Part shown: positions 33,384 through 41,354 of the stretch, in pieces
Layout: each line of letters begins with the position of its first letter
Numbering within the stretch: position 1 is the stretch's first letter
Assembly (NCBI GenBank): GCA_027492205.1
Contig: JAOZFN010000011.1
Location: 124,001-188,000, forward strand
Source: Thermoproteota archaeon
Lineage (GTDB): Archaea > Korarchaeota > Korarchaeia > Korarchaeales > Korarchaeaceae
Direction: 5' to 3'
Length of the DNA stretch: 64,000 bases
Position numbers and translations under genes: made by a program
Notes under the pieces: generated by a model
Told to the model about the DNA's origin: nothing
Databases searched by the model: none
The model's input: only the letters and a program-made list of their open reading frames with translations

Positions 33384-34418
33384 ATGGACAGCCAGACTGA
33401 GCTCATACCCACAGAGGTGTCGCTTGAGATCGTGAGGTCCAGCAGACTCGAATCTCCGCTTGTGAGGGCTGACAGGCTCTCTAGAGTGATGGGGACCGAG
33501 GTGCACCTCAAGCTCGAGTCCAGGAACCCGAGCGGGTCTCAGAAGGACAGGGCGGCCCTGGCGAACGTCCTCTACGCGGAGAGGGAGGGCAAGCGGGTCG
33601 TGACCGCCGGGACGTGCGGGAACTACGGCGCCGCCCTGGCCTACTACGCCTCCAAATACGGGCTCGAGGCTCACATATTCATTCCCGCCGGCTTCACGGG
33701 CAGGCGAGTGGCGTACATGGAGTCGTTGGGGGCCCGCGTGGTCAGGGTGGAGGGGCACTACGAGGACGCCGTGGAGGCGAGCTCCAGGGTGGCCAGGGAG
33801 CGGGGCTGGCACGACGCCAACCCCGGGGGTCTGGGAGGGAGGCTGGGCATTCTCGGATACATGTCCATCGCCCGCGAGCTAGTAGACCAGCTGGGCGGCG
33901 TCCCGGAGGAGGTCTACGTTCCCGTGGGGAACGGTACCACCCTTGCCGGAATATGGCGGGGGTTCCTGGAACTGAGGAGGGAGGGCGAGATATCGAGGCT
34001 CCCGAGGATGATCGGGGTCACGACGAAAGCGGGGAACCCCGTGCTCACGTCATTTCAGAAGGGCCTCAGCAGGGCGGAGGAGCTCGATCCGTCGAGGATA
34101 GTCGAGACGGAGATAAACGAGCCGCTGATTAACTACAGGGCCTACGACGGGGACGAGGCTCTCCGGGCCATCTTGGATAGCGGGGGCGCCGCGTACGGCT
34201 ACGCGGACAGGGAGCTCGCAGTGGCGGCGCGGCTCTTCGCCGAGTTGTCCGAGGTCAGGCCGATTCCCGCGTCTGCCTCGGTGCTCCTCCCCGGGATCTC
34301 GAGAGAGCCGCAGGGCGAGGGCCCGTGGGTGCTGGTGATCACTCAGGAGGAGGACGTCGCCGTCGGCCCCGGGGCCGGTGCCGACTTTAAGGGCACGACC
34401 CGCCCGTCGCCTCGGTAG
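33384..34418 (+). CDS. Threonine synthase-like PLP enzyme
   Basis: The 344-residue fold-type II PLP enzyme has the lysine Schiff-base site NPSGSQKDR (K54). The substrate loop is GTCGNYGAALAYYASKYG, and the phosphate-binding loop is VPVGNGTTLAGIW. Classical threonine synthase has NPTGSFKDR and SSGNT, so the Gln before Lys and the Cys-Gly-Asn-Tyr loop point to a divergent substrate. It starts a two-gene unit with the next gene (2-bp gap). Cysteate synthase or a 2,3-diaminopropionate-type reaction are alternatives I cannot separate. Confidence 0.8.
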   Translation: MDSQTELIPTEVSLEIVRSSRLESPLVRADRLSRVMGTEVHLKLESRNPSGSQKDRAALANVLYAEREGKRVVTAGTCGNYGAALAYYASKYGLEAHIFIPAGFTGRRVAYMESLGARVVRVEGHYEDAVEASSRVARERGWHDANPGGLGGRLGILGYMSIARELVDQLGGVPEEVYVPVGNGTTLAGIWRGFLELRREGEISRLPRMIGVTTKAGNPVLTSFQKGLSRAEELDPSRIVETEINEPLINYRAYDGDEALRAILDSGGAAYGYADRELAVAARLFAELSEVRPIPASASVLLPGISREPQGEGPWVLVITQEEDVAVGPGAGADFKGTTRPSPR

Positions 34419-34420
34419 AG

Positions 34421-35188
34421 TTGGGCAGGATCAGGTTCATCTTGGCAACCAGGGGAGAGTTCTTCGGGCTGGACGACCTACTGGACGACTCAGACGTGCA
34501 GGAGAGCCTGATCGCTCTCAGGCGAAAGATTATCGGCCTGGATAGCCTCCCCGAGAAGGGAAGGAGGCTCTTGGAGCTGGGTCTGATCACCGACGAGGGA
34601 CTTGCGTTCCCGATGGTGCTGGATGAGGACTACCGGACACTGAGGAGAGACGTCGAGGCGCTCGGTGAGGATATCTCAGGCGAGGTCGAGGACTCCCTTG
34701 CGGACTCGGTTGACTCGAGGGAGGAGAGGTGCGCTGCGGTGCTGGGCGAGCTGGACGCGGCCCTCGACGCAGCGCTCGTTGAGGGGCAGGGGCTCAGGCC
34801 GCTCAGGCTCGCGCGGGGGGAGGTGTTCATATGCGGATTCGAGGGGGCCCGGGGGCCCGCGTTGACGTCGGAGTGCCACGAGATCGAGGGCGGCCTGAGG
34901 TGCATGGTCGAGTACGGGGAGGGCGGGGAGGTCGTGAGGGCGACCCTCGGGAGAGGCTCCGCGGCCTCGGCCGAGTCCCCCCTGATGACGGAGCTGGCCG
35001 ACAGGATCTCCCGCCTGTCCGTCGAGAGGGCCGGCCTCTGGGCCAGAGAGCTGGGGTTCACCGGCGCGAAGGGAAACCTCTTCGCCTACGGGTTCTCGAA
35101 GCTCGTCTACGAGTCGATCGTCTCGATCCTCTCGAGGAGGGGGCTCCTGCCGGGGGCGGTCAGGCTGGTGTATGAGGTCTACTGGTGA
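34421..35188 (+). CDS. Conserved-looking hypothetical protein, cotranscribed with PLP enzyme
   Basis: The 255-residue soluble protein begins at a TTG 2 bp after the PLP enzyme's stop, so the two are translated together. The N-terminal part is acidic and helical (FGLDDLLDDSDVQESLIALR). The middle has EVFICGFEGARGPALTSE and ECHEIEGGLRCMVEYGEG; the end has LGFTGAKGNLFAYGFSKLVY. I recognise no family, but codon use and gene coupling support a real protein. Confidence 0.7.
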   Translation: MGRIRFILATRGEFFGLDDLLDDSDVQESLIALRRKIIGLDSLPEKGRRLLELGLITDEGLAFPMVLDEDYRTLRRDVEALGEDISGEVEDSLADSVDSREERCAAVLGELDAALDAALVEGQGLRPLRLARGEVFICGFEGARGPALTSECHEIEGGLRCMVEYGEGGEVVRATLGRGSAASAESPLMTELADRISRLSVERAGLWARELGFTGAKGNLFAYGFSKLVYESIVSILSRRGLLPGAVRLVYEVYW

Positions 35189-35203
35189 GCGCCGCGCCGG
35201 GGT

Positions 35204-35989
35204 TCAGGTCAGGCGACTGAACACGTTTGCCAGGGCTCTAACCCTCTCCGGGTCAACGGGGTTCTCCGTGACGCCTCCCTCCTTGAGCCAGGTGCCCACT
35301 ATCGCCCCGTCGGCCCACCTCAAGAGCTCGACCGCGTTGTCGGAGGTTACCCCGCTCCCGACTAGCACCGGCCTGTCTCCCGCCGCCTCCTTGGCCCTCC
35401 GCACCTTCTCGGGCTCTGGGGGCCTGCCCGTCTCGCTCCCCGTCACCACCACGCCGTCCGCCCTCCCCCTGACCAGGGCGGCCCTCACAACCTCCTCCAA
35501 GCTCATTCCGTGCAGGGGCGTGGCGTGCTTGCACATCACGTCGGCGAGCACGAGGACGTCGGACCCCAGAAGCCTCTTGAGCTCCTGAACCTCAGCCGCG
35601 GCGGGCCTCAGGATCCCCTGATCTGAGGCGAGGACCTCCACGTAGGCGTTGCACCTGATGAACCTAGCACCCGACGCCTCTGCCACGGCGACGGCGGCCG
35701 GACAGTCGTTCCGAAGGACGTTGACGCCGGCGGGTATGTCGACCTCCCGGGCAACCCTCGAGGCAATCGCGGCCATGGCAGCGACGACGGCGGGGCCGAC
35801 TCTCTCCCTGAACGGGGAGTCGCCGTAGTTCTCAACGATCAGGGCGTCGGACCCGCCGGCCTCCAGGGCCCTAGCGTCTCTGATGGCCCTGGAGATGATT
35901 TCGGCCATGTCCCCCGAGTAGCGGGGGGATCCTGGGAGCGGAAGCAGGTGAACGACGCCTATCAGCGCCTTCTTGGAGCCGAAAAGCAT
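35204..35989 (-). CDS. BtpA/SgcQ family protein
   Basis: The 261-residue TIM-barrel protein has the BtpA pattern: IGVVHLLPLPGSPRYSGD, DALIVENYGDSPF, DIPAGVNVLRND, ARFIRCNAYVEV and DGVVVTGSETGRPP. Relatives are linked to photosystem assembly in cyanobacteria (BtpA) and to sugar clusters in enteric bacteria (SgcQ); in archaea the role is open. It starts 39 bp after the dead PfkB kinase on the same strand, and the two were likely one operon. Confidence 0.9.
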   Translation of the reverse strand: MLFGSKKALIGVVHLLPLPGSPRYSGDMAEIISRAIRDARALEAGGSDALIVENYGDSPFRERVGPAVVAAMAAIASRVAREVDIPAGVNVLRNDCPAAVAVAEASGARFIRCNAYVEVLASDQGILRPAAAEVQELKRLLGSDVLVLADVMCKHATPLHGMSLEEVVRAALVRGRADGVVVTGSETGRPPEPEKVRRAKEAAGDRPVLVGSGVTSDNAVELLRWADGAIVGTWLKEGGVTENPVDPERVRALANVFSRLT

Positions 35990-36028
35990 CCCGCCTACTC
36001 CCTCGGGTAGGTAAAAATCTCGACCCCA

Positions 36029-36700
36029 TCAGCGGAGTTCGTCGAGCCTGGATCTCACGTCGTCCCAGCTGGGCATCGCCACGCTGGATCCCCTCCTCCC
36101 TACCTTGAGCCCCGCGACGACGTTGGCCAGCCTGCACGAATCCCTGAGGGTCATCCCCCGAGCGAGGCCCACGGCCAGCCCGGCGGCGAAAGCGTCCCCC
36201 TCGCCCGCCGAGTCGGCGACCCTCACCCGGATGGCCGGAATGACCTCTCCGGACGGGAGCTGGCATCCAGCGCCTCCGAGAGCGTGGCCTCGGGGATCGC
36301 CCGCACGGCCGGGGAGGGGCCAAAACATAACGACTCCGCCCGCGAAGCCAACCTCTGAGGCCATTCCAAGGATGGCCTCCCTCTGGCCCTCCGGCAGGAG
36401 GGAGTATCCGGCTAAGTGGAAGACCCGCGCCCACCTCGCCAGGCCCCGGTGACGTCGGACCTGGCGACCTCACAGCCCCGGGGGTAGGAAATCACGGTCC
36501 TCTCACCGGAGCCGTCCACCAGAGACGCGACCACCCGGTCGCCCCGCACGAGGTGGAGACCGTCAGCCCGCCGGTACCCATACCCCCCGCCTCAGGAAGT
36601 CGAGGATCGTCAGCCCCGCGGGATCCCCCGTCGGGTGGGGGAAAGCTACTCCAAATAGAAGATCACATCCAGCATCGCGTCGCGGCCCGACACCAGCAGC
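36029..36700 (-). pseudogene. Decayed PfkB-family sugar or nucleoside kinase
   Basis: Minus-strand segments in several frames assemble into a PfkB kinase: DRVVASLVDGSGERTVISYP, then (frame change near 36435) VFHLAGYSLLPEGQREAIL and GFAGGVVMFWPLP, then (frame change near 36310) RVRVADSAGEGDAFAAGLA. The last is the PfkB signature 2 with the anion-hole Gly and catalytic Asp. N-terminal parts near 36560-36700 are badly broken. The gene precedes BtpA, which remains intact. A working enzyme cannot be made from this. Confidence 0.8.
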
Positions 36701-36917
36701 CTACGAACGCGCAACGCGCCGGTACCGCCGGCACACGTTAAGACGGCATCGTCGGCCCCGTCTCAATCCATAAAATGTTGCTGAGATCGGGGATTAATAC
36801 AATTTACACGTGATACCTCAGAGGCCCACCGAGGTCGTGCTTAGTTAACGGTGAATACCCTCAAACGACCTTAAATGCTTATATTCCCGGAGGGCTCCGC
36901 GCGCCCAGGGGGTGAAA

Positions 36918-37592
36918 ATGATAGGCCTCTCGGCCTACTTGGCCCGAATAATCGAGCAGATAGTCGGATGGATACCCAGCATCATAAAGGCCGTGGCTAT
37001 CCTGATAATCGGTTGGGCGGCTGGCAGGGTGTTCGGCAAGGCGGTCTCCTTCGCCCTAGACAAGATAGGGGTAGACGACGCCCTCAGGCAGACCAGCGTG
37101 GGCAAGGCGATAGAGGCGCGGGCGAAGATAAGCCTCGCCTCCGTCTTTGACGTCATAGCCAGGTGGTTCGTCTACCTGCTCGCGCTCACCGCGGCCTCCG
37201 AGGTGCTGGGGGTCGAGAGGCTCAGCGCCTTCCTGCAGCAGGTCGTGGCCTACCTACCCGACCTGGCGGCGGGCATAGTCATCATACTCGTCGGATTCGT
37301 CGTGGGCGACTTCCTGGGCGACCTGGTGATCGAGACGGCGGAGAAGGGAGGCATCGAGTGGGGCGGCCTGTTCGGCAACCTCTTCAAGGTCATGGTGTAC
37401 TTCGTGGTGTTCCTAGTGGGCCTCAGGCAGATGAGGATAGACGTGACGCTTCTCGAGGCGCTGGTCAAGTACCTCGCCATCGGAGTGGCCGTGGGCTCCG
37501 CGGTTGGCCTGGGAGTCGCGCTGGGCTGGGGACTCAAGGACGTCGTCAAGGAGTACGCGGAGAAGAAGATCCTGCCGAGGCTGGAGAAGTGA
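36918..37592 (+). CDS. Small membrane protein, conserved TM-helix (MscS-related) type
   Basis: The 224-residue protein has about five membrane helices. The first part (IIEQIVGWIPSIIKAVAILI, GWAAGRVFGKAVSFALDKIG) is the conserved TM-helix repeat found next to MscS-like channels, and SLASVFDVIARWFVYLLALT and AAGIVIILVGFVVGDFLGDL follow. No MscS beta domain is present. A TATA box (CTTATATT, 36888-36895) and a Shine-Dalgarno GGGGGTGA precede the ATG at 36918. It may be a pore or channel-like protein. Confidence 0.82.
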   Translation: MIGLSAYLARIIEQIVGWIPSIIKAVAILIIGWAAGRVFGKAVSFALDKIGVDDALRQTSVGKAIEARAKISLASVFDVIARWFVYLLALTAASEVLGVERLSAFLQQVVAYLPDLAAGIVIILVGFVVGDFLGDLVIETAEKGGIEWGGLFGNLFKVMVYFVVFLVGLRQMRIDVTLLEALVKYLAIGVAVGSAVGLGVALGWGLKDVVKEYAEKKILPRLEK

Positions 37593-37837
37593 AGGTGATC
37601 CCACCTCCCTACCCTTTTTCCTTCCCTTCCAAACTTCACGCCGAACAAACCTCCGCACCCGCGTGGAGGTCGTCCCTGGCACTCCAACGGTGACTCTTCC
37701 CTTAACGAGCTATTAATCGCCGTGATACCTAAGGATAGATTGAAAATCCCGCAGAATACGTTAATGATTTCTTCAGATATACCCTAATTTAGCAAAACAC
37801 TATAAGAAATATTTATATGCGACAGCACCCCGCTGCC
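37593..37837. other. AT-rich intergenic stretch before the candidate RNA
   Basis: This gap follows the membrane protein gene and becomes distinctly AT-rich from 37700 onward, unlike most of the window. It holds the promoter of the candidate RNA but no convincing gene. Confidence 0.5.
37811..37819 (+). promoter_or_regulatory. Strong TATA box upstream of candidate RNA
   Basis: ATTTATATG, in an AT-rich stretch (37785-37818), predicts a transcription start near 37838-37842. No protein-coding frame begins there; a GC-rich structured segment does. Confidence 0.65.
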
Positions 37838-37966
37838 TAATCGGGGCGAAAGCCCCGGGAGGTGGGAGGGATGAGGGTGGGAGGCCCTGTAAGGGGTTGA
37901 CCGCGCCTCTCCTTTCCACCTCTCCACGATTGCGAGATCAAGTCCCTTCGCGGCGATCCGTTTTTT
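37838..37966 (+). ncRNA. Candidate structured non-coding RNA
   Basis: After the TATA box come a 6-bp hairpin with a GAAA tetraloop (CGGGGC 37842-37847, GCCCCG 37852-37857) and a long purine-rich strand (GGGAGGTGGGAGG). A matching pyrimidine strand (CCTTTCCACCTCTCC, 37911-37925) could pair with it. Inside lies a small CCCTGTAAGGG hairpin. A T6 run (37961-37966) ends the segment. No good coding frame crosses it. It does not match tRNA, RNase P or SRP RNA cores that I know, so it may be a new small RNA or the leader of the gene at 38027, which has its own TATA-like element. Confidence 0.5.
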
Positions 37967-38026
37967 GTTGGGATTGACCTCTGAGTGGCCGACAAAACCC
38001 TTAACGTGGCCAGGCGCGATCTCGTG

Positions 38027-39079
38027 ATGGCGACCGCACCGGTGTTCTCTCCGACGCTGGCCGCCGCGGTCTCCGAGGGGGGTGTGGAGAGGGACTGGGA
38101 CGCGCTGGTGATCGGAGGCGGCCCTGGGGGTCTGACCGCGGCTATCTACCTGGTCAGGTTCGGCGCGAGGGTCTTGGTCGTCGAGAGGGAGGCGCTGGGG
38201 GGCAGGGTGACCCTCAATCCGCTGGTGGAGAACTATCCCCCCTTCGTCGAGATCCCCGGCGGGGATCTGGCGAGGAGGTTCGCCTCCCACGCCGAGTCCG
38301 CCGGGGTTGAGTTCCTCTTCCCTGACGAAGTAATCGACCTGAGGGCGGATTCAGGCCGATTCGTCGCGGCTACCAGGTCGGGAAGGACCCTGACCGCGAG
38401 GGTGGTGATCGTGGGCACCGGGGCCGAGGAGAGGGAGCTTGGAGTCCCCGGCGAGAGGGAACTCTACGGCCGCGGCGTGAGCTACTGCGCGGTGTGCGAC
38501 GGCCCGCTGTTCCGTGGGAAGGTGGTTGCGGTGGTGGGTGGCGGAGAGACCGCCGCCATATCCGGAATTCACCTCGCCGGGCTGGCCTCAAAGGTCTACC
38601 TGATCCACAGGAGGGACAGGATGAGGGCCAACGAAGCTCGCGTGAGGAGGCTACTCTCCCTTCCGAACGTCGAGCCCGTGTGGAACACCGTCGTCGAGCG
38701 CATAGTCGGGGATGAGAGGGTGGAAGGGGTCCTCCTGAGGGACTTGAAGACGGGGGAGACGAGAGAGGTCGCCGTCGACGGCGTCTTCATATTCGTGGGG
38801 GTCCGGCCCGTCTCAGAGCTGGCCAGATCCCTCGGCGTGAGGACAGACGAGAGGGGCTTTATCTTGGTCGATGCGAGGCAGAGAACCAGCATCCCCGGGG
38901 TGTATGCCGTCGGCGACGTGGTCGGCTACCCGATGCAGATAAGCAAGGCGGTCGGCGACGGCACCAGGGCGGCCGTGGACGCGTTTGAAGAGGTCTTGGG
39001 TGGGCCCTACGGCGGGCCGGAGGAGGTAGAGAGGGGGTGGAGGGAGGAGTGGGAGGCTTTCGATCTCCGTCGCCGCTGA
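38027..39079 (+). CDS. Thioredoxin reductase-like flavoprotein
   Basis: The 350-residue protein has an FAD-binding Rossmann motif (LVIGGGPGGLTAAIYLVRFG), the redox pair CAVC (C154, C157 in VSYCAVCDGP), an NAD(P)-binding GGGETA, and a closing FAD motif GVYAVGDVVG. It would reduce thioredoxin- or glutaredoxin-like proteins with NAD(P)H. The NADPH motif is GGGETAAISGIHLAG with HRRDRMRA, which suggests NADPH use. The ATG at 38027 is 25 bp after a TATA-like CCTTAACGT. It overlaps nothing; a small protein gene follows by 2 bp. Confidence 0.92.
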   Translation: MATAPVFSPTLAAAVSEGGVERDWDALVIGGGPGGLTAAIYLVRFGARVLVVEREALGGRVTLNPLVENYPPFVEIPGGDLARRFASHAESAGVEFLFPDEVIDLRADSGRFVAATRSGRTLTARVVIVGTGAEERELGVPGERELYGRGVSYCAVCDGPLFRGKVVAVVGGGETAAISGIHLAGLASKVYLIHRRDRMRANEARVRRLLSLPNVEPVWNTVVERIVGDERVEGVLLRDLKTGETREVAVDGVFIFVGVRPVSELARSLGVRTDERGFILVDARQRTSIPGVYAVGDVVGYPMQISKAVGDGTRAAVDAFEEVLGGPYGGPEEVERGWREEWEAFDLRRR

Positions 39080-39081
39080 TC

Positions 39082-39321
39082 ATGCCGGGCGAGCGGCTGA
39101 GGCTGCTGAGGGAACTCAGGGAGCGGGGCTTCTATGTGAGGATGCACGCTTACGAATACCTAGTCGGAGACGACCGTGGGTTCCTGTCCATAATCCTCCT
39201 GGAGCCTCACAAAGGAGAGGCCACGATTCTCCGACTCCGACGCAAAGCGGTGAATCAGATCGTGGAAGCCGTCACGAGCGTTGATCCAGGCATCCGCATA
39301 GTCGTAGAAGACCTTGAGTGA
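39082..39321 (+). CDS. Small conserved-looking protein after thioredoxin reductase
   Basis: The 79-residue protein starts at an ATG 2 bp after the reductase stop, so the two are coupled. It is charged and appears alpha/beta: LRLLRELRERGFYVRMHAYE, then DRGFLSIILLEPHKGEATI and VNQIVEAVTSVDPGIRIVVE. I recognise no family. Tight coupling suggests a related role, perhaps a redox partner, but no Cys pair is present, so it is not a thioredoxin. Confidence 0.7.
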   Translation: MPGERLRLLRELRERGFYVRMHAYEYLVGDDRGFLSIILLEPHKGEATILRLRRKAVNQIVEAVTSVDPGIRIVVEDLE

Positions 39322-39340
39322 GCTGGGCTTGGGGATTCAC

Positions 39341-39381
39341 GCGCGGGGTCGTAGACCCCGCGCTACCGGCAAGCCGGTAGC
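39341..39381. repeat. Two abutting perfect hairpins (possible IS200/IS605-type end)
   Basis: Hairpin A: GCGCGGGGTC (39341-39350), loop GTA, GACCCCGCGC (39354-39363). Hairpin B: GCTACCGGC (39362-39370), loop AA, GCCGGTAGC (39373-39381). They overlap by 2 nt and are followed by a T run. TTCAC immediately precedes hairpin A; read on the minus strand this is a hairpin pair ending at GTGAA, the layout seen at ends of IS200/IS605 elements with TnpB. A simple strong terminator is the alternative. Confidence 0.5.
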
Positions 39382-39694
39382 GGGAGTTTTACTGACCGCT
39401 CAGCGGCAAACAAGTTGGCCTAACCGGCTGTCCCTCCCTGGGCAAAATCCCACCACAACACGCCAGCGGGGAGGGTCTTTCACGCTTGGTTGGCGGCTAA
39501 GTGGACTCTTCTCGTGACCTCAAGCGCGATTAAGCAACGTCCCTATCCGCCAATTGCCCCCATATCGATTACCCTTAGTGGGCAAAAGGGTGAAATTGTG
39601 GATTAAATTTTTCCAACCTAATCGAGGAAGGGAGCATGTTTATATTGTATTCCTTCGGCAAAACGTTACCACACCATAGGCGAAAGGTGGTCCT
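39382..39694. other. Intergenic stretch upstream of the peptide transporter operon
   Basis: Between the hairpin pair and the substrate-binding protein gene lie about 310 bp. The first half (39390-39530) has no open frame and could be remnant mobile-element sequence. The second half carries the AT-rich promoter of the transporter operon (TATA at 39639-39648) and its leader with Shine-Dalgarno AGGTGG (39685-39690). Confidence 0.5.
39639..39648 (+). promoter_or_regulatory. TATA box of the peptide transporter operon
   Basis: TTTATATTGT lies about 50 bp before the ATG at 39695, predicting a leader of roughly 25-30 nt. In that leader ACCAC (39668-39672) can pair with GTGGT (39687-39691), which would cover the Shine-Dalgarno; the 5-bp stem is weak evidence for control. 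Confidence 0.6.
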
Positions 39695-41311
39695 ATGTCC
39701 GAGACCCCCCGACGTAACTTCTTGAAGGTGGCCGGAGCGGCCGTCGTGGCCGCCGCCTTGGGCATCATAGGGTATAAGGTGGCCAAGAAGCCGTCCCCGA
39801 CCCCCGCCCCCACCACCCAGCCCCCCTCCACGACCGCGGCGCCGACGACCGCCCCGCCGCCGAAGGAGAAGGTCCTCATCTTCGGGCTGAAGGAGGATAT
39901 AGTGACCCTCGACCCGGCGATGCACAGGAAGAGGGTCACTGAGAGCGTCATCCAGCAGTACGCCGAGCCGCTGTTCTGGAGGACCAACGACATGAGGGTC
40001 ATCCCGCACCTGCTGGAGTCCTACGAGTTCGTCGACGACCTGACCTGGAGGCTGAAGCTGAGGAAGGGGATCAAGTTCCACGACGGGACCGAGCTGAAGG
40101 CGGAGGACGTGAAGTTCACGCTGGAGAGGATCCTAGACCCCAACCAGAACTCCCCCAGGGCCAGCATGATAGACGAGATCGACACCATCACGATAATCGA
40201 CGACTACACGCTGGAGATCAAGACCAAGTACCCGAGCGGCCCGCTGATGGTGGACCTCACGTACCAGGAGATGCTGCCCAAGCATGCCGTCGAGGCGCAG
40301 GGGGAGGACTTCTTCAAGAACCCGTTCGGCACCGGCCCGTTCAAGTTCGTGGAGTGGGTGCCCGGCGAGAGGATAGTCTTCGAGAAGAACCCCGACTACT
40401 GGGGCGGTCCAGCTGAGGTGCCGCCGGTCGGCCCGCCGAAGGTCGACAAGCTGATCTTCAAGGTCATTCCGGACTCCGCCACGCGGATGCAGGCCCTGAA
40501 GGCGGGCGAGATCCACATCTCCTATGGGTTCACCGCGGACCAGGCCGAGGAGATGGCGAAAGACCCAAACCTGGTGGTCGAGAAGGTCAGGGCGGCCAGG
40601 TCCGTCTTCGTGTTCCTGAACACCCACAAGGCCCCGTTCAACGACAAGAGGGTCAGGCACGCCCTCAACATGGCGGTGGACGTTGACGCCATCATTAAGA
40701 ACGTGCTGAAGGGCTACGGACGCAGGATAGCCTGCATGTCCTTCCCCGGCGTCCTGGGGCACGACCCGAACCTGGAGCCCTTCCCGTACGACCCTGACAG
40801 GGCGAGGCAGTTGCTCGCCGAGGCCGGCTACCCTGACGGCTTTGACGCCGTCATGATGTACGACGAGGAGTGGAGGAAGGACCAGGCCGAGGCCATCGCC
40901 TACTACCTCGGGCAGGTGGGGGTCAACGTAACGATCCAGCTCATGGACTGGGGCACCATCAAGAACGAGTACCTCCTCAAGGCCAAGGGTGACATGTACT
41001 TCGGCTCCTGGGGATGCGGCGAGCTGGAGCTCTACGGGAACGTGAACTCCACCTTCGCCAGGGAGAAGGACACCTACGCGTTCCAGTACCACAACGACGA
41101 GGTCACCAGGCTTATGAAGGAGGCCCTCGCCACGCTCGACCCGGAGCAGAGGGCCCAGAAGTTCATGGAGCTCGAGAGGATCCTGCAGGAGGACGCTCCC
41201 GCCATCTGGCTGTGGGAGCAGTTCGACCCGTGGGTCTACAGGAAGGAGGTCACGTTCACCCCCAGGACCGACGAGAGGTACAACCTGGTGGATGCCGACA
41301 TAAGCGTCTAA
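39695..41311 (+). CDS. Oligopeptide ABC transporter, substrate-binding protein
   Basis: The 538-residue extracellular binding protein (family 5 type) carries a twin-arginine signal (PRRNFLKVAG) with a hydrophobic stretch to residue 28. A Thr/Pro-rich linker (about 33-55) then tethers the mature domain. Mature features include GTGPFKFVEWVPGERIVFEK (the family signature region) and FHDGTELKAEDVKFTLERIL. No lipobox Cys is present, so the N-terminal helix likely anchors it. It is first in an operon of seven genes (39695-47280), and should bind peptides or related solutes for the two permeases. Confidence 0.93.
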   Translation: MSETPRRNFLKVAGAAVVAAALGIIGYKVAKKPSPTPAPTTQPPSTTAAPTTAPPPKEKVLIFGLKEDIVTLDPAMHRKRVTESVIQQYAEPLFWRTNDMRVIPHLLESYEFVDDLTWRLKLRKGIKFHDGTELKAEDVKFTLERILDPNQNSPRASMIDEIDTITIIDDYTLEIKTKYPSGPLMVDLTYQEMLPKHAVEAQGEDFFKNPFGTGPFKFVEWVPGERIVFEKNPDYWGGPAEVPPVGPPKVDKLIFKVIPDSATRMQALKAGEIHISYGFTADQAEEMAKDPNLVVEKVRAARSVFVFLNTHKAPFNDKRVRHALNMAVDVDAIIKNVLKGYGRRIACMSFPGVLGHDPNLEPFPYDPDRARQLLAEAGYPDGFDAVMMYDEEWRKDQAEAIAYYLGQVGVNVTIQLMDWGTIKNEYLLKAKGDMYFGSWGCGELELYGNVNSTFAREKDTYAFQYHNDEVTRLMKEALATLDPEQRAQKFMELERILQEDAPAIWLWEQFDPWVYRKEVTFTPRTDERYNLVDADISV

Positions 41312-41354
41312 TCCTTCCCCCCTCTCTCTTTTTTAGGCGGGAGCGTGTGCGCCA

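Noticed and set aside
37838-37966. SRP RNA or RNase P RNA identity for the candidate small RNA.
   Set aside because: The GTAA hairpin is faintly like the SRP Alu part, but the segment is far too short, and neither the SRP helix 8 core nor the RNase P conserved core is visible.
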